DNA from: Lepiota brunneoincarnata
Taxonomy: Eukaryota > Basidiomycota > Agaricomycetes > Agaricales > Agaricaceae
Assembly: GCA_023014365.1 (NCBI GenBank)
Contig: JAEBUN010000016.1
Coordinates: 930,001-994,000 of the forward strand
Direction of reading: 5' to 3'
Length of the DNA: 64,000 nt
Positions within the stretch are counted from its first letter, which is position 1; each line of letters begins with the position of its first letter. The notes beneath the pieces are model-generated. The model was not told the origin of the DNA, made no database searches, and was given only the letters and a program-made list of their open reading frames with translations. This document shows positions 1-11,065 of this stretch, piece after piece. The translations under genes were made by a program, and so were the position numbers.

Positions 1-1
1 A

Positions 2-616
2 AACATTCCAGCAATAGGAGAGAAGTTTAAATACCTTGCCAAGATATGCCAAGAAGCTCAAGCTGCACATGAATAGGTTAGACTAAAAATGGCTGCAAGA
101 TATAACCAGCCAGATATCAATCTAAAAATTGGACAAAAGGTTTGGCTAGACAACTGCAGCCTCCCAATTCAGTATGCCTCAAAGAAACTAGCCCAACACC
201 AAGAAAGTCCCTTCACCATAACAAGAAAACTTGGACCTGTTACCTACAAGCTAAAATTACCCATCAAATGGAAGATCCACAACAAGTTTCATGCAAGCCT
301 CCTAATGCCTGCAGAAGAGAATGACACAGATGGGGAATACAACACAGCCCTACCACCCAACCTTGTAAATGGAGAAGAAGAATACGAGGTTGAGTCAATA
401 CTGTGCCACAGAAAGATCCAGAACAAGTATCAATTTCTAGTCAGATGGAAAGGATACCTTCCCACAGAGGACTCCTGGGAGCCAGAAGCAAACCTGGAGA
501 ACACCAAGGGGGTCATTGAAGAATATAAAAGGGCTCACAAACTAGACAACCCCACCAATGACCCAACTACCCAACACTCAAGCAACCACTCCAGACCTCC
601 CAGAGCCAGACAATGA
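2..616 (+). pseudogene. gypsy integrase C-terminus with chromodomain (C1)
   Basis: Frame 2 reads from the window edge to a stop at 614-616, with one internal TAG at 74-76 where C2 has CAG. The first half is the integrase C-terminal part (a GQKVWLD-type barrel strand, then the KWKIHNKFHASLL motif typical of gypsy integrases). It is followed by a chromodomain around residues 100-155 with the aromatic-cage pattern Y-EVESIL, YQFLVRWKGY and SWEPEANL. The chromodomain is expected to tether integration to methylated histone H3, by knowledge of the chromovirus clade. The ORF3 frame overlaps its last 59 nt. The polyprotein is broken by the stop and by loss of everything upstream of the window. Confidence 0.85.
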
Positions 617-1686
617 TGGATGTCTTCTCATCTGGGAAAGAATCATATCCCTGGTGTTAGGGAAATGTAGGTGTGCCAGAACCAAGTTGATATTCAGGTG
701 CCGATTGCAATTGACACCTGCACTATTTAAGTACATAGAGGCATGCACACAGACTGGATAGTCCAACACTACATAGACTACTAGAAATAATATGTGCACG
801 CAATACACAACAATGTTAGTTAATACAATTGTTCACTAGATTGGGCTCAGAGACAGGGGCAGCCAAAGGCTAAGCCTGGGCTCAGTCATTGGGCATTGGC
901 TAGAGAGGCTGAGCCCAGGTGCCAACCACAGACCTCTAGACATACCTTGCATAAGAGGAAGCATCACCACAAGTCCCCTTACACCTGGCAAACCATGTCA
1001 CAGGAAATAGCCAACCTGGTCTTACCACTGATACCACTGATGGCCAACCAGACAGGACCAACAGTCCTTATATCATCTGGCATACCTTCCTTCCCTTCAA
1101 TCAATCTGAAATACGATCCATCCTTCTACATGAAGTTCCCTTTCATATTACTGGAACCCATCTTAAATGCAGTCCAGCAATGGTACCCCTGGTCAACACC
1201 TGCTGGAAGACATTTACTGCTCTTCTGTATCACAAGCACCTCATCTATGACCAAACAACAAAATTCCAGGAACTATGCACCACTATTCTTTCTAGTGCAA
1301 CAGAGGAACAGGACTATGCTACCATTTCTGCCATGTTATCAACCGCGCTCACCAAATTCCCATTTACAAGTCTGGTCCCAAGCCCAAGCAATGGAAGTGG
1401 AAATCAGAACTGCCCTGTCTTACCTATCAGGACTGCCACCCAACCTTCCAACCCTCTTATGGTGGATACAAGTAACCAGCCACCCAGTGCTATACAAAGT
1501 ATATCTACTTCTAATGATGCCCCCACTGGGACTACCACCACTCACATACCCACCACCAGAACTCACTGCAATTGCTGCCATCAATTTGGCCATATCAAAG
1601 CAGGATGCCTGCACTACCAATGTCAATATTGTCAAAAGATTGCCCCTGGCCATTACAAGAAGCACTGCAAAAGAAACTCTTACTGA
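558..1686 (+). pseudogene. post-pol ORF3 with two zinc knuckles (C1)
   Basis: Starts with an ATG at 558 inside the end of pol, in the +1 frame, so it overlaps pol by 59 nt. Removing the solo LTR 655-983 and one copy of its 5-bp duplication leaves the frame continuous from 558 to 1686. The protein begins with a region containing PEPDNDGCLLIWERIISLV, continues through a helical-looking stretch (residues near SSATEEQDYATISAMLS), then a Ser/Thr/Pro linker. It ends in two zinc knuckles, CX2CX4HX4C (CNCCHQFGHIKAGC) and CX2CX6HX4C (CQYCQKIAPGHYKKHC). The same protein is readable in C2, and the same knuckle pair ends ORF3 of the different family A. A nucleocapsid-like RNA-binding role is inferred; I do not recognise a named family. 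Confidence 0.6.
655..983 (+). mobile_element. solo LTR, family F (F1)
   Basis: 329 bp starting TGTTAGGG and ending CCCCTTACA, flanked by the 5-bp direct repeat CCTGG (650-654 and 984-988). The C2 copy on the minus strand near 16800-16830 has the site without the insert. No coding capacity. F2 at 7933-8261 is the same length and is inverted relative to this copy. Confidence 0.9.
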
Positions 1687-2087
1687 CACCAACCTGCAAG
1701 TATGGTACCTGGCTTGTATTGCTGCCCACAAGGAATACCAAGCAGAGCTTGATTCCTCACACACAAAACCACAAACAACAATATTTGACACATTGTTGCA
1801 AATGCTGAACAATGCCCCACCTCAGCCAGGCCCCTCCACACCTGAATTCAAGGTGCCCCTATCATCATTCCAGCCACCAACACCACCACCACATCTGCTG
1901 GCAGAAGCCACTGACTTCCTGAACTGGTCTTTCAATGCACCTGTCACCACTCACTCCAGAGAACCCCTTGTCATCAACCTCACCCAAGACCCACTGTCCC
2001 CAGGCCACCAAGTTACCAAAGCAATTCTCCAAAACCCAACCCCTACTACAACTGGGACCCCATCGCTGAATCAAACATCACAGGAGA
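1390..2087 (+). other. overlapping proline-rich frame after the C1 zinc knuckles
   Basis: Frame 2 stays open across and beyond the zinc-knuckle end of ORF3. It gives a peptide with an Ile/Ala-rich middle and a tail rich in PPTPPPHLL-type proline runs. The same frame is largely open in C2 (minus, 16424 down to about 15670), with one CAA-to-TAA stop and one C-run length change. The true ORF3 may therefore shift frame after the knuckles to take in this tail, or one frame may be open by chance because of the C-rich, G-poor strand. I cannot decide between these. The longer open frame 896-2290 is a composite of LTR, C1 and B LTR sequence and is not a gene. Confidence 0.3.
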
Positions 2088-2490
2088 TGTTATCAGAATT
2101 CTATATCAGAAGGCTGGTTATGTTTAGTTTACTCTCTCATGTCAAATGTCACTATGTCACTATGAAACAATCAGTAGTGTACATCAGAAGGACTATATTT
2201 AGCTTATGCCTCATTACCTTATCTCTGACTCATAGTTACTCTGGTCTATCTACTTATAGTGGGAGCATAGCCACACTTAGTATTATATAAGGATACAGTA
2301 CATTATTATGTATTCCTTATCTTAGTGTTATACAGTTCTTGCCTCCTATACCTCTTTGCCCTTAAACCAGCTGGACTTATAGTGCACTGTCATCTCCAAG
2401 TCATGCCTAATAGGACAAGATCAAGTCTGTATAGACATCTTGCCTCAAATGCTGTGCTACTCAAGAGTGAACCCCTAACCTGGTAATACA
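2088..2490 (+). repeat. B-family LTR, 5' LTR of A1
   Basis: Begins TGTTATCAG and ends near GGTAATACA. Related copies lie at 12462-12843, 26130-26522 and 45333-45718. It carries a TATA-like TATTATATAAGG near 2281 about 70 bp before the conserved TTCTTGCCTCCTATA segment, as expected of an LTR promoter. The same LTR joins directly to the same internal sequence in A2, so it is A1's own LTR. The exact right end is blurred by the insert that follows. Confidence 0.75.
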
Positions 2491-3850
2491 CTGAAATTTT
2501 GAATATACCCAAAAAATCGAATTTATTTGAATTATACCCTCGGAATTGAGGCAGAACCTTTCAATAACCCTTAGCTATAGGGAATAAGAGGGCCAGAATG
2601 AGTCCCAAGTTGCTGGCCAGGCAAGGAAATACCTAGGACGTGACCCAAGGCCCTAATATGTCAATCCATTGACAGAAGGATAATTAATGATTAATGGTAC
2701 ATCATGGGTATACAAACATTCCTAGCTACGTTTGTCCAAAGCCACAAACCAAGGGAAAATAGAGTGAAACTTGATGGTTTACAATCTGAGGAGTCATCTG
2801 GAGAAGGGACAAGGCTGCCTGAATTATTCATTAAATTTTAGATCTCTGGAGGAGATTCAGGGAACTCCAGGAGACTACAAAGGAAGGAGCCAACCCAATT
2901 ATGGTGCTAAAACATCGGATAACTTAGTTGGGACATGGGCTCCAATCGTGAAACATAGGGAGAACCGCCGATGGGGCAAGTAGGAGGACACATCAGCCAT
3001 ATGATATCACTTAGAATGGAAAAGCTAAAAAGGAAAAGGATGCATAAGCTATTCCTAAATATGTATGAAGCACTGCATGTAATAGTAGTATAAAATAAGG
3101 CTGTCGAGGGGGGGGCAGGGCAAGCATTCTGCTGGGATTCTTTCCCCCATCGATTACAGTGTTTAACATCTCATTTGACCATCTGAACATGCCTGTTTGT
3201 CTGTGGAGTGACTGCTTCCTAGCTAAGATGTTCACAAATGCCCAAGATTGATTGCTAGCTTGAGGACCACTCATCCTGGTGACGTCTAGGATCCTAAGTG
3301 GTGATTGACTTCAGAGATTGAATACTAGCTTGAGGACCACTCATCTTGGGGACGTCTAGGATCCTAAGTGGTAGTCATACCTTCTTAGCTAGCCTGCCAG
3401 CTTGAGAACCATTTGTCTGGGGGGTGCTTAGAATTCTAAGTGGTAGACTTAACCAGTGATTGAGGACCATTGTCTTAATACATTAGGCTCCTAATTGCAA
3501 CTTGTTCAAACTTTTGGGTTAGCTACAAGTAAAGTTATTCATGCTGCTATCCTTGTTGACTTGAGAGCCATCTGTGAAATGAGTTAGGTCTCTAAGTTAA
3601 CAAACTCTCTATCCTTGAACTATTAACAAGTAAAGTTACTTGTTCACTAGTTCACAACATGTTGAGTACTATTATTGTCAAGTGATGATATAACAGAACT
3701 CAACTTTTGCACCATCACTCTCTGAGTTTGATAACTTCCCGAGCCCCATGAACTTAGTGTTCACAAAGGGTATACACTCCTTCTTACTAGCTTGAGTGTA
3801 TTGAGCGCACCTGTATCCATACCTGGGGACAAAAAACCAAATACCTTTTC
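2491..3850. mobile_element. 1.36-kb non-coding insertion at the A1 LTR/internal junction
   Basis: In A2 the LTR passes straight into AAACACTAAGATAC. In A1 the same two sequences are separated by about 1.36 kb beginning near TGAAATTTTG and ending near TACCTTTTCACCGGG. No long ORF and no retroelement motif is visible. It contains a degenerate tandem repeat (3245-3494). TG...CA-like ends and the terminal TACCTTTTCA recall family E, so it may be a diverged LTR-type element. Possible 5-bp duplications are CCTGG/CCGGG, one mismatch apart. Boundaries are uncertain by about 10 bp. Confidence 0.55.
3245..3494. repeat. diverging tandem repeat, about 70-bp unit
   Basis: Three to four head-to-tail copies of a unit built on CTTGAGGACCACTCATC, then GACGTCTAGGATCCTAAGTGG. 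The first two copies (from 3245 and from 3315) are nearly identical; the third (about 3387) and fourth (about 3456, partial) are increasingly diverged. It lies inside the non-coding insert. Confidence 0.75.
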
Positions 3851-3856
3851 ACCGGG

Positions 3857-4775
3857 TAACAAAACACTAAGATACTCTGCTGCTTATCTCTTGCTTGCCC
3901 TCTACTCTGCTCTGCTCTACCAACGTACTGAATGCATCAAGGTACTCTGGTCATTCAAAACAACATGCAAAAGAAAACTGCCCCTCTGTGTAGCCATCAC
4001 TATGTCCCTCAACCTCTCCCCACCAAAAGACCTGGCTTACTTACTCATTTTTGTCTTTACCTCCACTGCCACCCTCATTGCCTACCGAATAATCACCCTA
4101 GAACTTGAACGCATCACATGCCCTTGCCACTGCTGTGTCATCAGGTCATGGAACCTGTACTCAGGAATATCCATCATCACTACCCAATTTTTCATCCTTC
4201 TAGCAATAATCATTTGCTTGACAACTGCCACGACACCTCCAAAGAAGTTCTCAGCCCAAGAAACTCCATCACCCCCTCCTCCCAAATCAAGAAGCAGAAT
4301 CTCAGGACCAGGAATCCAAAACCCTGATCCAAGAAGAAATCCCATACCCACACAAACTCCATCACTGTTCTACCCCCCATCTCCATTTGATTCACCCACT
4401 CCACATGCATCAACCTCAACCCAAATCATCACAAGAACCCCAACTTCATTAAGTGTCTCTGCTGCACTAGCCAAAAGACAAAGGCAACACAAAGAACAAG
4501 AAAAATGCAATATCATCACAAACCAACTCACTGAACAAGAACTTAAACGACTCCAATGAGCCATACAACAACCAAGAGAACTCACAGGTTCTGAAGAGAA
4601 TCTCCTTACAAGACATGAAGCCTTCGTTGAACTCAACCTAGGAAAGATCCCAGTAGATGACGACTCAGACATCTACATCACAGATGATAACAAATCAGAA
4701 CCTGACATGCAACCCTTAGCCCTACCAGCACCCCCCACACCACCTCCACCATCACCACTACCAGGATAACTACAA
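3857..4775 (+). pseudogene. hydrophobic pre-gag segment of A1
   Basis: An open frame that stays in phase with gag. Two stops, TGA at 4557-4559 and TAA at 4767-4769, are both sense codons in A2 (CAA and CAA). The peptide has two strongly hydrophobic stretches, LAYLLIFVFTSTATLIAYR and GISIITTQFFILLAIIICL. They flank a cysteine cluster ITCPCHCCV and are followed by a Pro/Ser/Thr-rich linker. The possible ATG at 4002 is ACA in A2, so it is probably not the true start. It could be an N-terminal membrane-anchored extension of gag or a separate upstream ORF. The hydrophobicity is seen; the function is unknown. Confidence 0.45.
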
Positions 4776-5948
4776 ATGGCCACCACACAAACCCCAAAGG
4801 AGTTAGGACTCCTCAAACCCATTGCCTTCAATGGAACCAGAAGACTATTCAAAGACTGGATCTTCCAATGCAAAGTTTACATGCTCACTAACATGACCAC
4901 TTACAACACCGATCTCACTAGGACCCTATTTGTCCTTTCAACAATGCAACCAGGAGATGCCCAAGCATAGGCCAGACAGTACCTCCACAAGAGGAACACC
5001 CAAACCCAAGCAGGGCAACCCATAGCCATAGAAACTTGGGACAATTTCACTGCCCGACTCAGAACTGACTTGACCCTGGCAGATGAACATGTGTATGCAC
5101 ATACCAAACTTCAAACCCTGCATCAAGCAGGTAAACCAATGACTGAGTTCAATGCACAGCTCAAAGAACTCATCCACCAGTCTGGACTCACTGAAGATCA
5201 TGCCTTGATTGATCTATACTGTAAAGCAATCAATCACCAAATCACAATGAAAATTGATGAATTGGAGAACCCTCCAATGACTATCACTGCTTGGTATACC
5301 CAAGCAAACAAACTTGACGATAATTTTCGTCATATCAACGCCCTATATGGCACCCCCAGGAACACATTTCCTCAAAGAAATCAGTACCAACCTAATCGAG
5401 GACCAAGCTGTCCAATCAACAATGTGCCATATGCACAATTCTACCAAAGGAGCAATGCTCCACAATTTACACCACAAGATCCACACACCATGGAGATAGA
5501 CCATGCTATAGTAGAAGAAGGATATGAAGATCCTTATCCCAAAATCCCACAACTGGAATACACTGAAGAAGACTCTGCACAAGAATCATTGGAGATAGAT
5601 GCAGTTGTCACAGAAGAACAAATGAAAGCTTACCAAAAGCAAGAATGCTTCCAATGTGGAGCAAACAATCATTGGGTCAGCAAATGCCCACACCCACCAC
5701 CCACTAGATGCTTCCCAGGGATGCACACCAATCCACCACACCCAGCCAGAAACCCGAATCATCCCCCTTTCCAAGGAAATAAGCCTAATCCCAGCTTCAA
5801 ACCCCAACAATGCAAGTATTCCCTTGCTGTTGCAGAAGTCGCATCCCAGATGTGCCAAATGGTTGACAAACTCAACCCTGAACTACAACAAGAACTCCAC
5901 TCCATGCTAGCCAAGGATCCAGATATGCATTCATTCCAGGATTTTTAA
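4776..5948 (+). pseudogene. gypsy gag, A1
   Basis: Starts at the ATG in MATTQTPKELGLLKPIAF. It shows a retrotransposon gag core (LFKDWIFQCKVYM, then AYAHTKLQTLHQAGKPMTEF with the usual helical spacing). One zinc knuckle CX2CX4HX4C (CFQCGANNHWVSKC) lies near residue 295. One TAG at 4968-4970 replaces a Trp codon kept in A2. The frame ends at a TAA conserved in both copies just before AAAAAGG. Gag would form the particle and bind element RNA. Pol lies downstream in another frame after about 100 nt. Confidence 0.8.
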
Positions 5949-6049
5949 AAAGGAATGCTGTCGATCGATGTACCCCTGCACATTCCAGAACTCAGAAGGA
6001 CAATTTCTTGATAAACTCTGTACAATTACAACTTTCCCCAAATAAATGA

Positions 6050-9000
6050 TCCCTTTTCCTACCCATTGAGATTTGGAGTGAATGGACATCAACACCCATG
6101 GCCATCACCATCCTGATAGACTCAGGAGCCCAAGGGAACTTTATCTCCCACAAAGTCATTGAACAACATGGTTATCAAACCAAATGGCTGGACCAACCAA
6201 TCCCTCTCAGCAATGTTGATGGAACTGACAATCAACATGGTAAGATCCATGAATATATCAAAATCAGAACCATCATTGATGGAAGAGATTGCACACTAGA
6301 AGCATACATCACAAACACCAGTGAGAAAGACCTCATCATTGGATTTCCCTAGTTGGAACAATACAACCCTGACATCAACTGGAAAACCAAGACATTCTCT
6401 TGGAAACCCCAAATCAACCACAAAGACTTCTCCAAACTCCTCAGAACCCTATGACAACCTGTTGAACTCAACTCCATTGCCATGGACATAATGGCTGGAA
6501 AAACCTCCCAACCTGAGGATAACCCAGAAGAATATATCAACCTTTCAAACATTGACCTCGACACTTTCTCTTTAGAAAGAGAAATGAACTTGATGCTTCT
6601 AACTCCATTAGAAGTAAATGCCAAAGTGACACATGCCACAGCACTCCACAATGAGCAGCACAACCTGACAAAATTGGCAAACCAAAAAGGAAAACAACTG
6701 GAATCAAACAAGGAACCACCCAAGATTCCTTGGAGATTTGCCCAATGGGCTAAAATATTTAACAAAAAAGCCTCTGAACAATTCCTACCATCAAGAACAT
6801 TTGATCATGAGATTGAACTAAAACCAACATTCGAAGCAAAATCAATGAAACCATATCAAGTGGCACCTGCTGAAGAAAAAGCACTAAAAGAATTCATAAA
6901 CAAAAACCTCCAAAAAGGGTACATCCACCCCTCAAAATCCCCTATGGCATCACCATTTTTCTTTGTTGCCAAGAAAGGAGGAGACCTCCGACCATGCCAA
7001 GATTATCATTATCTCAATGACCATACTGTCAAAAACGCATACCCAATCCCCATGATCTCTTCAATCGTGGATAAACTCGAAGGAGCTAAGTATTTCACTA
7101 AGCTCAATGTCCGCCTAGGATACAATAATGTCAGAATCAAAGATGGCAACCAATGGAAAGCAGTGTTCAATACTCCTATGGGTCTTTTCGAACCAACTGT
7201 GATGTTTTTTGGACTTTGCAACAGTCCTGTGATGTTCCAACACATGATGGACACATTATTCTCCGAAATAATGGAGAAAGGAGGAATCATCATCTATATG
7301 GGTGATATCCTGATCTATGGTAAAACCCAGGAAGAAACCAACCAACTTATGGAAAAAGTACTGCAAATCCTGCAGGAAAATGACCTTTACCTCAAAACTG
7401 AGAAATGCAAGTTCAACAAACAACAACTTGAATACCTTGGTATGATCATCACACCAGACAAAATTAAAATGGACCCTGGAAAACTCAAGGGAATAGAAGA
7501 CTGGCCAGTGCCAAAAACAGTCTGACACATTCAGAAATTCATTGGATTCTGCAACTTCTATCAGAAGTTCATCCACAGTTACTCCCACCATACCAAACCC
7601 CTTAACCAACTCCTATCCAAGTCAAACAAATTTGAATGGAAAGAAGAACAACAAAAGGCATTTGAAACACTCAAGAACAAATTCCTAAAGGAACTGGTAC
7701 TCCTCATGCCCAACTCCACAAAACCCTTCGAAATAGAAGCTGATGCTTCCAAATTTGCATCAGGAGCTGTCCTATATCAACACAATATCAATGGAATACA
7801 GAAACCTGTATCATTCTATTCAAAGATGTTCGGACCAGCAGAATGCAACTATGACATCTATGACAGAGAACTCCTTACTATTATCCGAGCCCTTGAAGAA
7901 TGGTGCCACTACCTCCTTAGTAGCCCCCATACTATAAGGGGACTTGTGGTGATGCTCCCCCTTATGCAAGGTATGTCTAGAGGTCTGTGGTTGGCATCCA
8001 GGCTCAGCCTCTCTAGCTGATGCCTGATGACCAAGCCTGGCCTTAGCCTTTGGCCACCCCTGTCCCCAAGCCCAATCTAGTGAACAATTGTATTAACTAA
8101 CATTGTTGTGTATTGCATGTGCATATTATTTCTAGTAGTCTATGTAGTGTTGGACTACCCAGTCTGTATGCATGCCTCTATGTACTTAAATAGTGCAGGT
8201 GTCAACTGTGATTGGCACCTGAATATCAACTTGGTTCTGGTGCACCTACCTTTCCCTAACACATACTGTCCATATCAGAATGGATCACCAAAACCTCACA
8301 TACTGGCATAAACCCCAGAAAATCAACCACCGACAAGCACAATGGGTCCAGACCCTCACCAACTACAACTTCAAACTAGAACATGTCCCAGGATCAAAGA
8401 TCCCTGCACCTGATGCCCTATCAAGATGTCCAGACCACATCCTGGATGAAGATAACAATAATGAAGAAGTTACCATGCTTCCAGACAACCTCTTTGTTGC
8501 CACAACCAACTTAGAAGATTGAAACATGATCACAGTACTCCCAGAACACCTCTTTATCACCACTGTCAATATGGAACTCCAAGAAAGAATCACAGAATCA
8601 CCCAAATATGATGCTAGAACCACTGAAGTGTTCAAACTCCTCAAAGAATCCCACCCTAATGCCACTGACAAAGACTTCAGAACAGTCCCAACCCCAAATG
8701 GTCCACTCCTCATGTTCCAAGAATGTGTCATCATTCCAGAAGACCTCCAACTCAGATGCAATGTCATCACAAGATACCATGACCACCCTACATGTGGTCA
8801 CCCTGGAGAACAGGAAATGTACTGCCTTGCCAAGAAAGAAGTATATTGGCCAGGAATGTCAATATTCATAAAGAATTATGTCAAAGGCTGTCCAGAATGT
8901 CAGCAATACAAAATCATCTGGTGATCGGACCATGCTCCAATTCAACCAATTCAACCAGCATCTTCACTACACCCATTTAGCCAGATCTCTTGGGATCTAA

Positions 9001-10064
9001 TCACCAGTCTCCCACCATCCATGGGAAACAACACCATATTGTCTGTGGTGGACCATGGCCTTACAAAGGGGGTAATTTTCATCCTTACATCAGAAAACAC
9101 CACAGCCAACGACATCAGAAGACTTCTCATTGAAAAAGTATTCACAAGATACGGTCTCCCTGACAAAATCATATCAGACAGAGACCCTAGATTTGCTGCC
9201 CAATCCCTCAGGCAACTAGCAAAATGACTAAACATCAAACAAGCCTTCTCCACCACCTATCATCCACAAACAGATGGAACTACCGAATGATACAACCAAG
9301 AGATAGAAACCTATCTATCCATATACTGCACCAGAAACTCTCACAAATGGTCAGAAACACTCCCAATCCTCAAATTCTCCCACAACTCCAAAACACACAC
9401 CAAGAACCAAAAATCCCCTTTCAAACTCATCATGGGATACAACCCTCCAGCAATCCTCACCATCATGGAAACATCAAACTTTCCATTAGTAGATGATCAC
9501 ATCAGACTTCTAGATGATGCCCGAAAAGAAGCACATGCCGCTCACCAAATAGCTGCTGACATCATGAAACAAAGAAGCAGAAGAACAGCCAAACCCCTTG
9601 AAACACATCAGAAAGTATGGCTAGAAGCCAAAAATCTCAAACTTCCATTCCAATCATGAAAAATATCCCCAAAACAACTAGGACCATTCATCATTAAAGA
9701 AGTCCTGTCACCAATGACATACAAACTCCAACTTCTGATCAAATGGAAGATACACCCAGTATTCCATCAAAACCTTCTCATCCCATTCAATGAAACAGAA
9801 GCATATGGATCTTATCCAACACCACCACCACCTGACATCATCAATGAAGAAGAAGAATATGAAATCGAAACCATTCTCAATCACTGCCAATATTGTGAAA
9901 AACTCCAATACTACATCAAATGGAAAGAATACTCCCACATGGAGAACAAATGGATCACCAATGAAACACTCCATACAAATGCTGAAGAATACTTAACTGA
10001 GTATAAAGAAGCCCATGGAATTCCACAGAAAGATCAGGAACCTACCAGAACCTACCAGAAATGA
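6050..10064 (+). pseudogene. gypsy pol (PR-RT-RH-IN-chromodomain), A1
   Basis: One frame throughout once the solo LTR 7933-8261 is removed. Protease LIDSGAQGNFI at about 6110. RT from about 6840, with the catalytic box as YMGDI (7296-7310) where A2 has YMDDI, so an active-site Asp is lost. RNase H near 7730-8400 (EADASKFASGAVL). Integrase HHCC zinc finger near 8780-8910 (HDHPTCGHPG to CPECQ), then the DDE core to about 9420. Chromodomain 9840-10010 (YEIETILNH, YYIKWKEY). Stops at 6350, 7523, 8922, 9225 and others are transitions: at 9225 A1 has TGA where A2 has CGA. Dead copy. Confidence 0.85.
7933..8261 (-). mobile_element. solo LTR, family F (F2)
   Basis: 329 bp. On the minus strand it runs TGTTAGGG to CCCCTTATA. 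Flanked by the 5-bp repeat CATAC (7928-7932 and 8262-8266). A2 has the uninterrupted site near 30588-30600 (CCACATACTGTCC). It splits RNase H of A1. Confidence 0.9.
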
Positions 10065-11065
10065 CTTTGCTCCCACACCAAAACAACTTAAAAATGCCCA
10101 TGAACCTTGACCTCACTCATCCCCAAACTACTCCCCCCTTTTCCACAACAACACCTTCCCCCACCTCCTCATCATCTTCAGTTATCATCATCAATGACCA
10201 GGATGTCAAACATACAACACTTCAAACAACTCCTGTTCTGGCCCCATCTCCCCACACTCCCTCTCACACCTTCACCACTGCCCACACCCTTGATAGAGAC
10301 AAGACCCCTGACCCCAATGCCACCCCAGAACCCACAGTTGCCCCAGCCACCTCCCTTAGATTCCACTCAGCTGGAGTACAACCACAGAGATCAGATCACC
10401 CTTCTAATGGAGATCTGTGCGAGGCTGCCACCAGCTGAACCTTTACTAATAGATTGGAACAATCTCCAATTTCAGAATATGAACGACAACTCTGGGCCAA
10501 CTATACCCATCACATATGACAAACTAAGGCTCTCGCTGCTGTGTACAATACACAACAAGCCTGGGCAGAATCACTCAAGGAACTTCTCAGAACATGATTG
10601 AGCCTCATGTCCGAGGTGTCAAAGAACATACCCAAACAAGACAAGGTACATTCCTCGAAGCCCCCCACCACAACTGTCTCCCCTACTGCCACAACTCCCC
10701 CTGCCCCTATCCCTGCCACCACTCCCAATAAGGGAAAGAAACCCACCAAGTCTAGAAACCCATTCGGACATCTCACCCCTACCAGAAACACCACCCACAC
10801 CATCACCAATAATGACATCCTGATTCAGAACTCCCCCAATCCCATTCATGCACGAACCAACCCCAGAACCACTGACAGATCAGTCTGTATTCAATGCAGA
10901 TACACCAGACATTGGGCTATGGACTGCCCACAATTTGCCTGTCTTGGATGCAAGCAGTATGCTCCAGGACATTACTCATATGACTGTATCAAATACAGAT
11001 GCCTCCACTGCACTGTTTTCCAACTGTGCCATAAACAGACCGAATGTCCAGCTCAAAAGACTTGA
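10061..11065 (+). pseudogene. post-pol ORF3 with three zinc knuckles, A1
   Basis: The ATG overlaps the pol stop as ATGA (10061-10064), and the same overlap is present in A2 at 32385-32388. A Pro/Ser/Thr-rich N-terminal half (with a SSSVIIINDQDV segment) leads into a region beginning LEQSPISEYERQLWANY, then a Lys/Pro-rich linker. The end has CX2CX4HX4C (CIQCRYTRHWAMDC), CX2CX6HX4C (CLGCKQYAPGHYSYDC) and a third CX2CX6HX4C (CLHCTVFQLCHKQTEC). Internal TGA stops near 10436 and 10518 also occur in A2 and fit decayed CGA codons. It is distinct from gag, which has its own knuckle, so the element carries two nucleic-acid-binding proteins. A chaperone or packaging role is inferred. Confidence 0.6.

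Larger units (their letters stand above)
1..2087 (+). mobile_element. Ty3/gypsy element C1, 3' portion
   Basis: Right-hand part of a chromodomain gypsy element that starts left of the window. It holds the end of integrase with a chromodomain, then a post-pol ORF with zinc knuckles, and is cut off at 2087 where A1's B-type LTR begins. A solo LTR (655-983) sits inside it. A second copy, C2, lies on the minus strand at 15666-16889 plus 25125-26129. C2 is uninterrupted where C1 carries the 655-983 insert, which gives an empty-site control. C2 continues past the point where C1 stops, so C1 was truncated by insertion of A1. Confidence 0.8.

Noticed and set aside
896..2290. A 464-codon open frame on the plus strand
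   Set aside because: It runs through the end of solo LTR F1, C1 ORF3 sequence in another frame, and into the B LTR; only part could be coding, so it is not one gene.
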